Below the pieces are notes generated by a model, which was given only the letters and a program-made list of their open reading frames with translations, was not told the DNA's origin and searched no databases. From Ancylobacter mangrovi (GTDB lineage: Bacteria; Pseudomonadota; Alphaproteobacteria; Rhizobiales; Xanthobacteraceae), in assembly GCF_024752355.1 (NCBI RefSeq), contig NZ_JANTHZ010000015.1:1-64000 (forward strand): 64,000 nt of DNA, given 5' to 3'. Numbering within the stretch: position 1 is the stretch's first letter; each line of letters starts with the position of its first letter. This document shows positions 7,610 through 16,516 of the stretch, piece after piece. A program made the position numbers and the translations under genes.

Positions 7610-10600
7610 CTAGTGCGCCTCCACCTCCACCACGCCCGGCACCGCCTTGATGGCGCCGGCGATCTGCGGCGAGAGGCTGAAGCGCCCAGGCAGCTTCACC
7701 TCGACCTCGGTCGCCCCGCGCTCGCCGAGCAGCAGCACGAAGGCGACCTCCCCGTCCCCTCGCCCGCCGCCCAGCGCGCCCAGCCGGGCCGCCACGCTCT
7801 CCAGCGGATCGGGAGAGCGCAGGAAGATGCGCATGCCCTTCTGCATGCGCGCGGTCGCCGCGTCGAGCGGCTCGGCGGTCTGGATGCGCGCACGCACATC
7901 CTCGCCCTGGAGCTCGGCCGAGACCTGCAACAGCAGCGCCGTGCCCGGCTCCAGCAATTCGCGATACTGCGCCAGCGCCTCGGAGAACAGCACCGCCTCG
8001 AACTGGCCGGACGGATCGGAAAGCCCGACGATGCCCATCTTGCTGCCGCTCTTGGTCCGCCGCTCCTGCTTGCTCACCACGGTGGCGGCGAGGCGCCCGG
8101 CGATCGAGCCCGCGCGCACGGAGCGGGTGAAGTCGGTCCAGCGCTGCACGCGCAGCTTGTCCAGCGCCTTGGCGTAGTCGTCGAGCGGATGGCCGGTGAG
8201 GAAGAAGCCGATCGCCTCGTATTCCTTCTGCAGCCGGTCGGCCGGCAGCCAGGGCGCGGCGGCCGGGATCGGCAGTTCCACCGCCTGCGTCGGCCCGCCG
8301 AACATGTTGCCCTGCCCGATCGCGGCTTCCGCGCCGACCGAGGCGGCGTGCGCGAGGATCGAATCGATCGCCGCCGCCGCCCGCGCGCGGTTCGGCTCCA
8401 GCGCGTCGAACGCGCCGGCATTGACCAGGCTCTCCATGGTCCGCTTGTTCAGCGCCTTGGCGTTGATGCGCGAGGCGAAGTCGGCGAGGCTGGCGAACGG
8501 CCTGTCGCCGCGCGCCTCGACGATGGCGTCCACCGCGAGCACGCCGACGCCCTTGATGGCGGCGAGCGCGTAGAGGATGCGCCCCTCCTCGACCGCGAAT
8601 TCGCGCCCGGAATAGTTCACCGACGGCGGCATCACCTTGATGCCGAGCCGCTGCGCCTCCTGGCGGAATTCCGCCAGCTTGTCGGTGTTGCCCATGTCGA
8701 GCGTCATCGAGGCGGCGAGGAACTCGGTGCAGTAGTTCGCCTTCATGTAGGCGGTCTGGTAGGCGACCAGCGCATAGGCCGCCGCGTGGCTCTTGTTGAA
8801 GCCGTAGTCGGCGAACTTGGCCAGCAGGTCGAAGATCTCCGACGCCTTGGCCTTGGCGACGCCGCGCTCGACCGCGCCGTCGACGAAGCGCGCGCGCTGC
8901 TTGTCCATCTCGGCGCGGATCTTCTTGCCCATGGCGCGGCGCAGCAGGTCCGCCTCGCCGAGCGAATAGCCCGACAGCGTCTGCGCGATCTGCATCACCT
9001 GTTCCTGGTAGATGATGACGCCGTAGGTCTCCTTCAGGCTCGCCTCGAGCGCGGGATGGACGTAGACCGCGTCCTCCTGACCGTTCTTCACCGCGCAATA
9101 GACCGGGATGTTCGCCATCGGCCCCGGCCGGTAGAGCGCGACGAGGGCGATGATGTCCTCCAGCCGGTCGGGCTTCATGTCGACCAGTGCGCGCCGCATG
9201 CCCGCGCTTTCCACCTGGAACACGCCTACCGTCTCGCCGCGGGTGAGCATGGAGTAGCTGGCCGCGTCGTCGAGCGGTATGGTCGACAGGTCGAGCTTGA
9301 TGCCCCGCTGCGCCACCAGCCGCACCGCCGTCTGCAATACGGTCAGCGTCTTCAGGCCGAGGAAGTCGAACTTCACCAGCCCCGCCTGCTCGATCCACTT
9401 CATGTTGTACTGCGTCACCGGCATGTCGGAGCGCGGATCGCGGTAGAGCGGCACGAGCTTCGCCAGCGGCCGGTCGCCGATCACGATGCCGGCAGCGTGG
9501 GTCGAGGCATGGCGGTTGAGGCCCTCCAGCTTGGTGGCGATGTCGAAGGCCCGCTTCACCACCGGGTTCGCCTCGCTCTCGCCCTGCAGGCGCGGCTCGT
9601 CCTGGATCGCCTGCTTCAGCGACACCGGGTTGGCCGGGTTCTGCGGCACCAGCTTGCAGAGCTTGTCGACCTGGCCGTAGGGCATCTCCAGCACGCGGCC
9701 GACGTCGCGCAGCACGCCGCGCGCCTGCAGCGTGCCGAAGGTGATGATCTGCGCCACCTGATCGCGCCCGTAGCGCTGCTGCACGTAGCGGATCACCTCG
9801 TCGCGGCGCTCCTGGCAGAAGTCGATGTCGAAGTCGGGCATCGACACGCGCTCGGGGTTCAGGAAGCGCTCGAACAGCAGCCCGAACCGCAGCGGGTCGA
9901 GATCGGTGATGGTCAGCGAATAGGCCACAAGAGAGCCCGCGCCCGAGCCACGACCCGGCCCGACGGGAATGCCCTGCGCCTTCGCCCACTTGATAAAGTC
10001 AGACACGATAAGGAAGTAGCCGGGAAACTTCATCTTCTCGATGATCCCGAGCTCGAAGGCGAGGCGGTCCTCATAGTCCTTCTCGCTCAGCCCCGGTGCC
10101 GGCCCGTGGACGGCGAGCCGGCGCGCCAGCCCTTCCTGCGCCTGGATCCGCAGCTCCTCCGCCTCGTCGCGCTCCAGCGTGAAGCGCGGCAGGATCGGCT
10201 TGACCGTGCGCGGGCGATAGGCGCAGCGGCGGGCGATCTCGATCGTGTTCGCGAGCGCCTCCGGCAGGTCGGCGAACAGCTCCATCATCTCCGCCCGGGT
10301 GCGGAACCGGTGCTGCGGCGAGAGCTGGCGACGGTCCGGGTCGGCGACGATCCGGCCCTCGGCGATGCAGATCAGCGCGTCATGCGCCTCATAGTCCCCC
10401 TCGGCGGCGAAGAAGGGCTCGTTGGCGGCGATCAGCGGCAGCTCGAAGCGGTAGGCGAGCTCGATCAGCGCCGCCTCGACCCGCCGCTCCTCCGCCACGC
10501 CGTGGCGCTGGACCTCGACATAGAGCCGGTCGCCGAACAGGCCGGCCAGCGCGGCGAGGCGCTGCTCGGCATGGTCGTTGCTGCCGGCTGCCAGCGCCCG

Positions 10601-11044
10601 GTCGATCGGGCCGGCAGGGCCGCCGGTCAGGGCGATCAGCCCGCCCGTGAGACCTTCCAGCCAGTCGAGCTTGAGGTGCGGCGCGCCGTCGGCGGCGGTG
10701 TCGAGATAGGAGCGCGACACCAGCTCCATCAGGTTGCCCCAGCCCTCCTCGCTCGCAGCCAGCAGCACGATGCGCGGGCGCTGCGCGCTGGCGGGCCCAC
10801 GCGGCGGGGAGCCGGGAAACTCGATGGCGAGCGAACAGCCGAGGATCGGCTGGACCCCCGCCCCTGCGAGCTTCTCCGAGAATTCGAGCGCGCCGAACAG
10901 ATTGCCGGTATCGGTGAGCGCGATCGCGGGCTGGCGGTCCTGCTTCGCGAGCTCGGCGAGCTTCGCCACCGAGAGCGCGCCCTCCAGCAGCGAATAGGAG
11001 GAATGGACGTGCAGGTGCACGAACCCGACATCCGACAGCGCCAT
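7610..11044 (-). CDS. dnaE: DNA polymerase III alpha subunit
   Basis: The replicative polymerase subunit, 1144 residues. The N-terminal PHP domain opens with FVHLHVHSSYSLLEGA. The palm carries catalytic aspartates in MPDFDIDFCQERRDEVI near residue 400. GPGRGSGAGSLVAYSL, the fingers region with GVIIYQEQVMQIAQTLSGYS, tandem HhH and a C-terminal OB-fold (GSIAGRLAATVVSKQERRTK) follow. I prefer the ATG at 11044, six bases after GGAGAG, over a GTG two codons upstream. Part of this gene is duplicated as a decayed fragment beyond its 3' end. Confidence 0.97.
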   Translation of the reverse strand: MALSDVGFVHLHVHSSYSLLEGALSVAKLAELAKQDRQPAIALTDTGNLFGALEFSEKLAGAGVQPILGCSLAIEFPGSPPRGPASAQRPRIVLLAASEEGWGNLMELVSRSYLDTAADGAPHLKLDWLEGLTGGLIALTGGPAGPIDRALAAGSNDHAEQRLAALAGLFGDRLYVEVQRHGVAEERRVEAALIELAYRFELPLIAANEPFFAAEGDYEAHDALICIAEGRIVADPDRRQLSPQHRFRTRAEMMELFADLPEALANTIEIARRCAYRPRTVKPILPRFTLERDEAEELRIQAQEGLARRLAVHGPAPGLSEKDYEDRLAFELGIIEKMKFPGYFLIVSDFIKWAKAQGIPVGPGRGSGAGSLVAYSLTITDLDPLRFGLLFERFLNPERVSMPDFDIDFCQERRDEVIRYVQQRYGRDQVAQIITFGTLQARGVLRDVGRVLEMPYGQVDKLCKLVPQNPANPVSLKQAIQDEPRLQGESEANPVVKRAFDIATKLEGLNRHASTHAAGIVIGDRPLAKLVPLYRDPRSDMPVTQYNMKWIEQAGLVKFDFLGLKTLTVLQTAVRLVAQRGIKLDLSTIPLDDAASYSMLTRGETVGVFQVESAGMRRALVDMKPDRLEDIIALVALYRPGPMANIPVYCAVKNGQEDAVYVHPALEASLKETYGVIIYQEQVMQIAQTLSGYSLGEADLLRRAMGKKIRAEMDKQRARFVDGAVERGVAKAKASEIFDLLAKFADYGFNKSHAAAYALVAYQTAYMKANYCTEFLAASMTLDMGNTDKLAEFRQEAQRLGIKVMPPSVNYSGREFAVEEGRILYALAAIKGVGVLAVDAIVEARGDRPFASLADFASRINAKALNKRTMESLVNAGAFDALEPNRARAAAAIDSILAHAASVGAEAAIGQGNMFGGPTQAVELPIPAAAPWLPADRLQKEYEAIGFFLTGHPLDDYAKALDKLRVQRWTDFTRSVRAGSIAGRLAATVVSKQERRTKSGSKMGIVGLSDPSGQFEAVLFSEALAQYRELLEPGTALLLQVSAELQGEDVRARIQTAEPLDAATARMQKGMRIFLRSPDPLESVAARLGALGGGRGDGEVAFVLLLGERGATEVEVKLPGRFSLSPQIAGAIKAVPGVVEVEAH

Positions 11045-11128
11045 GTTCACCTCTCCCGACTCACTGACTCAAGGGTGGGCGCTCGGGCGCGGCGCGTCTA
11101 CCGCTCGCGGGCGCCATCCCCGCTGTCC

Positions 11129-11227
11129 TCAGATGCCGGTGAAGACGCCGGCCCACAGGCCGATCATGGCGACGAACAGCCCGACCGAAGCGAGCGTGGC
11201 GACTTCCTGAAGAAGGATACGGATCAT
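11129..11227 (-). CDS. Small single-pass membrane peptide (32 aa)
   Basis: An ORF of 32 codons lies just upstream of dnaE in the same direction, 84 bases before its start. It has a strong GGAGG seven bases before the ATG. The sequence (MIRILLQEVATLASVGLFVA, then MIGLWAGVFTGI) is a short amphipathic start followed by one transmembrane helix. Third codon positions are almost all G or C, as in the neighbouring real genes. No function is recognised. It might be co-transcribed with dnaE. Confidence 0.55.
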   Translation of the reverse strand: MIRILLQEVATLASVGLFVAMIGLWAGVFTGI

Positions 11228-11349
11228 GTCGACCTCCATGGAACATATGGAGAACATTACCCCCGCAATCCCCAGAATCAACCCTTGTTCTTCTTTCGTT
11301 CCGCGCAATGGTTTACGATACGGAAATATTTGCGGACAGTTTCCCGCTA

Positions 11350-11829
11350 TCAGCGCGGCTCGCGCAGGCGCGGCGGCCAGACGAGATCGAGCCTGAGCTG
11401 CAGCCCGGAACGGGCGCTGCCGACGACGATGGCGTCGCAGCGCGCCGCGCGCCCCTTCAGCACCTTCTCGAAATGGACGATCTCGTGCACGGCGACATGG
11501 CCGACGCGGGCCTCCTCGACGCGGACCCAGATCGCGGTCAGCTCGCCGGTCTGCGCCGCTTCGGGAATCAGCTCGGCGAGGCACTCCTGCCCCGATGCGG
11601 GCGGGTTGCGCCCCGCGATCCGCCCCAGCGCCGGCTGGTGCGCGTCGGCGCCGGCGACGCCGTATTCGAAGCTGCCGTCACCGCTGAGCGCCAGCCGCGC
11701 CTTCGGCGCGACGTAGCGCTGGCCGGTCCAGCGCAGGGCGATGATGATCGCCACCGCCGCCGCCACCGCGATGGCGAGCAGCGTCATATGATCGAACCGG
11801 CCGAGATACTGCGTCAGATACTCCACCAT
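11350..11829 (-). CDS. Membrane-anchored hypothetical protein
   Basis: About 159 residues, with one N-terminal transmembrane helix (MTLLAIAVAAAVAIIIALRW) and a soluble C-terminal domain likely on the cytoplasmic or periplasmic face. I do not recognise the family. The start at 11829 is preceded by a G-rich ribosome site; an in-frame codon 15 residues upstream is less likely. It lies between lolD and dnaE, and codon use is like the neighbours. Confidence 0.7.
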   Translation of the reverse strand: MVEYLTQYLGRFDHMTLLAIAVAAAVAIIIALRWTGQRYVAPKARLALSGDGSFEYGVAGADAHQPALGRIAGRNPPASGQECLAELIPEAAQTGELTAIWVRVEEARVGHVAVHEIVHFEKVLKGRAARCDAIVVGSARSGLQLRLDLVWPPRLREPR

Positions 11830-11937
11830 CGCCCCCGTTCCGCGCCCATGGGCACAAATTAGGGGAGGTAGCATGTCACGGCAACGGCGCCCGAACCGGC
11901 GGCCGGTTTCGCCTCTGCCGACGCCCTGCCCGGCGCT

Positions 11938-12618
11938 CTAGCGCAGCTCGACGACCTTGCCTTCCTGGAGCGTCACCCTGCGGTGCATCCGCTGGGCGAG
12001 GTCCAGATTGTGGGTGGCGATCACCGCCGCGAGGCCGGTCGCCTCCACGAGCTGCGACAGCGCGTGGAACACGTGGTCCGCCGTGTGCGGGTCGAGATTG
12101 CCGGTCGGCTCGTCCGCCAGCAGCACCCGCGGCGCGTTGGCGACCGCGCGGGCGATGGCGACGCGCTGCTGCTCGCCGCCGGACAGTTCGCCCGGGCGAT
12201 GCTCCAGCCGCTGGCCGAGGCCGAGATAGCTCAGCAGCTCCTTCGCCCGCGCGGAAGCCTCGCGCCGCGACAGCCCGCGGATCATCTGCGGCAGCATGAC
12301 GTTCTCGAGCGCGGAGAACTCCGGCAGCAGGTGGTGGAACTGGTAGACGAAGCCGACATCGGTGCGGCGGATGCGGGTGCGCGCGGCGTCGGCGAGCCCG
12401 GCGGTCGCTGTGCCGCCGATATAGACCTCGCCCTTGTCCTGGTGCTCCAGCAGGCCGGCGATGTGCAGCAGCGTCGACTTGCCGGTGCCGGACGGCGCGA
12501 CCAGCCCGACCGACTGGCCCTCCATCACCGTGAACTCCGCGTCGCGCAGGATGTGCAGCGTACCCTCGCCCTGCACATAGCTGCGTTCGATGCCTTCGAG
12601 GCGCAATGCGACCGTCAT
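11938..12618 (-). CDS. lolD: Lipoprotein-releasing ABC transporter ATPase LolD
   Basis: A 226-residue ATPase of the MacB/LolD type. Walker A is [14 protein letters not shown], the signature [14 protein letters not shown], Walker [14 protein letters not shown], and the switch ATHNLDLA. With the permease encoded just upstream (7-nt gap) it would extract lipoproteins from the inner membrane for the LolA chaperone. Confidence 0.95.
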   Translation of the reverse strand: MTVALRLEGIERSYVQGEGTLHILRDAEFTVMEGQSVGLVAPSGTGKSTLLHIAGLLEHQDKGEVYIGGTATAGLADAARTRIRRTDVGFVYQFHHLLPEFSALENVMLPQMIRGLSRREASARAKELLSYLGLGQRLEHRPGELSGGEQQRVAIARAVANAPRVLLADEPTGNLDPHTADHVFHALSQLVEATGLAAVIATHNLDLAQRMHRRVTLQEGKVVELR

Positions 12619-12625
12619 CCTCGCC

Positions 12626-13993
12626 TCACTCGTAACGGAGCGCTTCGACCGGATCGAGGCGCGCGGCGCGCCAGGACGGGTAGAGCGGAGCGAGGAAAGA
12701 CAGGACCAGCGACATCAGCACCACCGTCGCGGTCTCGCCCGCGTTCATCTCCGCCGGCAGCCGGCTGAGATAGTAGAGCTCGGGGGAGAACAGCTCGGTG
12801 GCGGTGATCCAGGAGATGAACTGGCGTATCTCCTCGACGTTCAGGCACACCACCAGCCCCAGCACGAAGCCGGCCAGCGTGCCGACGACGCCGATCGCCG
12901 CGCCGGTGACGAGGAAGATCCGCATGATCGCCCCGCGCGAGGCGCCCATGGTGCGCAGGATGCCGATATCGCGCCCCTTGTCCTTCACCAGCATGTTGAG
13001 GCCGGAGACGATGTTGAACGCCGCCACCACCACGATGAGGGTGAGGATGAGGAACATAACGTTCCGCTCGACCTGCAGCGCGTTGAAGAAGGTCGCGTTC
13101 CGCTGGCGCCAGTCGACGATGTAGACCGGCCGCTCGGCGGCGGCGTGCACCAGCGGGCGCAGGCGCTCCACGTCGTCCGGGTTGTCGGTGTAGACCTCGA
13201 TCGCGGTCACGTCGCCATTCTTGTTGAAATAGGCCTGGCTCTCGGTGAGCGGCATGAAGACGAAGGCGCTGTCATATTCCGACATGCCGATCTCGAACAC
13301 CGCCGCGATCTTGTAGACCTTGATGCGCGGCGTGGTGCCCATCGGCGTGACCGAGCCGCGCGGCGCCACCAGCGTGAGGTTGTCGCCCGCCCGGAGCGAG
13401 AGCTGGTCGGCGAGCCGCTTGCCGATGGCGATGCCCGAGCCCTGGTCGAAGCCGTCCAGCGTGCCCTCGCGGATGTTGGAGCCGATGGAGGGCAGCGCGC
13501 GCAGATTGGCCTCGGAGATGCCGCGCACCAGCACGCCGCCAGCGTTGAAGGCCGAGGAGGCCAGCGCCTGCCCTTCCACCAGCGGCACGGCGAGCTTGAT
13601 GCCCGGCACGCCGGCGATGCGCTTGGCCACGGCGTCGTAGTCGGTCAGCGGGTTGTCGAGCGGCTGGATCAGCAGATGGCCGTTGAGGCCGAGGATCTTC
13701 GACAGCAGCTCGGTGCGGAAACCGTTCATCACCGCCATGACGATGATCAGCGTCGCCACGCCGAGCATGATGCCGAGAAAGGAGAAGCCGGCGATGACGG
13801 AGATGAAGCCTTCCTTGCGGCGCGCGCGCAGATAGCGCAGCGACAGCATCCACTCATAGGCGCTGAACGGGCGCGTGCCGGTCGGCTCGGCGTCCGGCAT
13901 CGCCGACGCGCCCGTCGCCGCCTTGCTCGCCTTCGCCTTGCCGGCCGATCCCCTGGCCACCTTGCCCCGCCGCGCCTCGCTTCGTGCCGCCAT
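12626..13993 (-). CDS. lolE: Lipoprotein-releasing permease LolC/LolE family
   Basis: A 455-residue permease with one N-terminal membrane helix (after a basic Ala/Lys-rich tail), a large periplasmic MacB-like domain and three C-terminal helices with FtsX-type sequence ([34 protein letters not shown]). There is a single permease gene here, so the transporter is probably a homodimer as in many alphaproteobacteria. The start at 13993 has GGAGAACGC before it; an internal ATG at 13900 would remove the low-complexity tail. Confidence 0.92.
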   Translation of the reverse strand: MAARSEARRGKVARGSAGKAKASKAATGASAMPDAEPTGTRPFSAYEWMLSLRYLRARRKEGFISVIAGFSFLGIMLGVATLIIVMAVMNGFRTELLSKILGLNGHLLIQPLDNPLTDYDAVAKRIAGVPGIKLAVPLVEGQALASSAFNAGGVLVRGISEANLRALPSIGSNIREGTLDGFDQGSGIAIGKRLADQLSLRAGDNLTLVAPRGSVTPMGTTPRIKVYKIAAVFEIGMSEYDSAFVFMPLTESQAYFNKNGDVTAIEVYTDNPDDVERLRPLVHAAAERPVYIVDWRQRNATFFNALQVERNVMFLILTLIVVVAAFNIVSGLNMLVKDKGRDIGILRTMGASRGAIMRIFLVTGAAIGVVGTLAGFVLGLVVCLNVEEIRQFISWITATELFSPELYYLSRLPAEMNAGETATVVLMSLVLSFLAPLYPSWRAARLDPVEALRYE

Positions 13994-14017
13994 GCGTTCT
14001 CCGCTCGCCCTTCGCGC

Positions 14018-15340
14018 TCAGCCGACGATCTTCGCCAGCGCCGCCTCGACCGGCAGCGTCTCGCGCGAGCCGTCGGCGCGGCGCTTGAGCTCGACCGTGC
14101 CGGCGGCGAGGCCCTTCGGCCCGACGATGATCTGCCACGGCAGGCCGATCAGGTCCGCGGTGGCGAATTTCGAACCCGGCCGCTCGTCGGTGTCGTCGTA
14201 GAGCACGTCGACGCCGCGGGCCGTCAGTTCGGCATAGATGGATTCGCACGCCGCGTCCGTCGCCGCGTCGCCCGCCTTGAGGTTCAGCACGCCGACCCGG
14301 AAGGGCGCGATCGCCTCCGGCCAGATGATGCCGTTCTCGTCGTGGGAGGCCTCGATGATCGCGGCCGCGAGGCGCGACGGGCCGATGCCGTAGGAGCCCA
14401 TATGGACCGGCCGCTCGACGCCGTCGGGGCCGGCGACCTTGGCGCCCATGGGCTCGGAATATTTGGTGCCGAAGTAGAAGATGTGACCGACCTCGATGCC
14501 CCGCGCGGAGAGACGATTCTCTTCGGGAATCGCTGCGAAGGCCTCCTCGTCATGCTTTTCCTCCGTGGCCGCATAATGGCTTGTCCAGCGGTTCACGATG
14601 GATTGCAGTTCCCCAGCGTTATCGAAATCCACCCCGGAATCGGGGGTGGGCATTTCGAGATAGGCCGAATGGCAGAACACCTGGCTCTCGCCGGTGGTGG
14701 CGAGGATTATGAACTCGTGGCTGTGGTTGCCGCCGATCGGCCCGGTGTCCGCCACCATCGGGATCGCCTTCAGCCCGAGCCGTTCGAAGGTGCGCAGATA
14801 GGCGACGAACATGCGGTTATAGGCGGCGACCGCGCTCTCGAAATCGAGGTCGACCGAATAGGCGTCCTTCATCAGGAACTCACGCGAGCGCATGACGCCG
14901 AAGCGCGGGCGCACCTCGTCGCGGAACTTCCACTGGATGTGGTAGAGGTTCAGCGGCAGGTCCTTGTAGGACTTCACATAGGCGCGGACGATCTCGGTGA
15001 GCATCTCCTCATTGGTCGGCCCGTAGAGCATCTCGCGCTCGTGCCGGTCCTTGATGCGAAGCATCTCCTTGCCATAGTCCTCGTAGCGCCCGCTCTCGCG
15101 CCACAGATCGGCCGACTGGATGGTCGGCATCATGATCTCGATGGCGCCGGAGCGGTTCTGCTCCTCGCGGATCACGGCGCAGATCTTGTCGAGGACGCGC
15201 TTGCCGAGCGGCAGCCAGGCATAGATGCCAGCGCTCTCCTGCCGGATCATGCCGGCCCGCAGCATCAGCCGATGCGAGACGATCTCCGCTTCCTTCGGCA
15301 CTTCGCGGAGGATCGGAAGGAAATAGCGGGAAAGACGCAT
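14018..15340 (-). CDS. proS: Prolyl-tRNA synthetase, short alphaproteobacterial type
   Basis: A 440-residue class II synthetase charging tRNA-Pro. Class II motif 2 is [19 protein letters not shown] and motif 3 lies near [16 protein letters not shown]; the C-terminal anticodon-binding domain follows. The inserted editing domain of E. coli ProRS (about 570 residues) is absent, as known for this subgroup. It precedes lolE in the same direction with a short gap. Confidence 0.96.
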   Translation of the reverse strand: MRLSRYFLPILREVPKEAEIVSHRLMLRAGMIRQESAGIYAWLPLGKRVLDKICAVIREEQNRSGAIEIMMPTIQSADLWRESGRYEDYGKEMLRIKDRHEREMLYGPTNEEMLTEIVRAYVKSYKDLPLNLYHIQWKFRDEVRPRFGVMRSREFLMKDAYSVDLDFESAVAAYNRMFVAYLRTFERLGLKAIPMVADTGPIGGNHSHEFIILATTGESQVFCHSAYLEMPTPDSGVDFDNAGELQSIVNRWTSHYAATEEKHDEEAFAAIPEENRLSARGIEVGHIFYFGTKYSEPMGAKVAGPDGVERPVHMGSYGIGPSRLAAAIIEASHDENGIIWPEAIAPFRVGVLNLKAGDAATDAACESIYAELTARGVDVLYDDTDERPGSKFATADLIGLPWQIIVGPKGLAAGTVELKRRADGSRETLPVEAALAKIVG

Positions 15341-15485
15341 AGGAAAGGACTCGCGATTCGACCGGCGCCGCGCCTGCGGCGGGATGGGCGAGTGAAACCG
15401 GATCGGTCGCGAAAAGACAAGCCCTTGCGGCCACCGCAGCTGTCCGGCCCGAACTTACGTGCGGGGCCGGCGCTCCCCGATCCCG

Positions 15486-15508
15486 TTCTATTGCATTGCA
15501 CAATAGAA
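15486..15508. repeat. Inverted repeat, possible operator
   Basis: TTCTATTG and CAATAGAA flank a 7-nt centre (CATTGCA), and a further partial copy (CTATTG) follows at once. The dyad is AT-rich in GC-rich surroundings and about 145 bases upstream of proS, which suggests a regulator site. The TGCATTGCA centre is loosely like PhaR-type sites; I do not claim that identity. Confidence 0.4.
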
Positions 15509-15560
15509 CTATTGCGACGCAGGGATGACAAGCGCGCTTCGTTTGCTCTATGTTGCCGGC

Positions 15561-15729
15561 CTCTAGAAAGAGGTCCGCCAGTCGCCGCTTCCAGCGCGAT
15601 GCCGGTCCAGGTCTCGGGAGGAATGACGGTCAAGAAAGCCCCCCGGCAGACGCCGAAACGGCGCGGAACCGGGTGCGGGCGGTCAGATCAAAGAGTAGGC
15701 GGGGCCGAGGTCCCGCCTCTTTTTTTTTT
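15561..15729 (+). ncRNA. Candidate small RNA
   Basis: Sequence signals define a unit of about 170 nt on the strand opposite to the neighbours. A plausible promoter (ATGACA, 18 nt, TATGTT at 15525-15554) is followed by a 5' hairpin CCTCT-AGAA-AGAGG (15560-15573), and the unit ends at a strong intrinsic terminator. No known RNA family was recognised. It could also be a short mRNA, since GGGAGGA precedes an ATG at 15623. Confidence 0.35.
15697..15729 (+). terminator. Intrinsic terminator, plus strand
   Basis: AGGCGGG (15697-15703) pairs with CCCGCCT (15712-15718) around an 8-nt loop and is followed by C and ten Ts (15720-15729). It works only for plus-strand transcription, yet no annotated plus-strand gene precedes it. 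Confidence 0.8.
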
Positions 15730-15764
15730 GCTCGACTGGCTTTTTCTTCGACCGCGCCGGGGCG

Positions 15765-16046
15765 TTATTTCAGGTCGTAGAGCTTCGGGTCGAACGGCAT
15801 CGGGAACATGTCGAGCCTGATCCAGCCCGACTCGATGATCCAGGCGATGACCAGCACAACGATGAGCGCGACCACCGAGGTGATCAGCGCCTTGCGCAGC
15901 AGCTGCGGGCGCTGCGGCGCACCCGGCTCGGTACCGTCCTCCACCTTGCCGTCCTCATGCTGCGAGCGCACGCCGAACGGCAGGACGGCGAAGATCACCA
16001 CCCACCAGACGATGAAATAGATGGCGATGTAGGTGGTCAGCCCCAT
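15765..16046 (-). CDS. DUF1467 family membrane protein
   Basis: A 93-residue protein with two transmembrane segments: YIAIYFIVWWVVIFAVLPFG at the start and a second helix around SVVALIVVLVIAWIIE. FGVRSQHEDG between them is characteristic of DUF1467. The family is common in alphaproteobacteria next to ribonuclease J and proS, as here. Function unknown. Confidence 0.9.
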   Translation of the reverse strand: MGLTTYIAIYFIVWWVVIFAVLPFGVRSQHEDGKVEDGTEPGAPQRPQLLRKALITSVVALIVVLVIAWIIESGWIRLDMFPMPFDPKLYDLK

Positions 16047-16080
16047 GTCAGCCCCACGTGGTCAGCCCCATGACGTCACC

Positions 16081-16485
16081 TCAGGCCTGCTCGAGCTCGA
16101 CGAGCGTGCCGAGGAAGTCCTTCGGGTGCAGGAACAGCACCGGCTTGCCATGGGCGCCGATGCGCGGCTCGCCCGAGCCCAGCACGCGCGCCCCGGCCGC
16201 TTTCAGCCGGTCGCGCGCGGCGACGATGTCGTCGACCTCGTAGCACAGATGGTGGATGCCCCCGTCCGGGTTGCGCTCCAGGAAGCGGGCGATGGGCGAT
16301 TCCTCGCCCAGCGCGCCGAGCAGCTCGATCTTGGTGTTGGGCAGTTCCACGAACACCGTGTCCACCCCGTGTTCGGGCTGCGGCACGATGGCGGAGACGC
16401 TCGCGCCGAGCGTGTCGCGGTAGGTGGCGATCGCCGCGGCGAGATCGGGCACGGCGATCGCGACGTGGTTGAGGCGGCCGATCAT
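16081..16485 (-). CDS. mce: Methylmalonyl-CoA epimerase (VOC family)
   Basis: A 134-residue glyoxalase-fold enzyme interconverting (R)- and (S)-methylmalonyl-CoA in propionyl-CoA metabolism. The start IGRLNHVAIAVPDL carries a metal-binding His, GGIHHLCYEVDDI a second, and VELEQA at the end the metal-binding Glu. The ATG at 16485 has GGAGGG upstream. It is in line with rnj, 31 nt downstream of that gene's stop. Confidence 0.92.
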   Translation of the reverse strand: MIGRLNHVAIAVPDLAAAIATYRDTLGASVSAIVPQPEHGVDTVFVELPNTKIELLGALGEESPIARFLERNPDGGIHHLCYEVDDIVAARDRLKAAGARVLGSGEPRIGAHGKPVLFLHPKDFLGTLVELEQA

Positions 16486-16516
16486 GATGCGCCCTCCGTT
16501 CGTTCGAACGGCTCCT

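Larger units (their letters stand above)
15341..15764. other. 424-nt intergenic region with regulatory signals
   Basis: The space between DUF1467 and proS has no supported protein gene. It holds an 8-bp inverted repeat (15486-15508), a possible plus-strand promoter (15525-15554), a small 5' hairpin and a clear plus-strand terminator (15697-15729). A possible start with a good GGGAGGA site at 15623 opens a basic reading frame (MTVKKAPRQTPKRRG), but that frame runs through the terminator without a stop. Confidence 0.6.

Noticed and set aside
7457..11716. A 1419-codon open frame on the plus strand opposite dnaE
   Set aside because: It mirrors dnaE and the next gene; its His/Arg/Asp-rich composition is the usual antisense artefact of GC-rich codons, and dnaE has clear domains.
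12590..15820. A 1076-codon plus-strand frame opposite lolE and proS
   Set aside because: Same antisense artefact; the opposite strand encodes recognisable LolE and ProRS.
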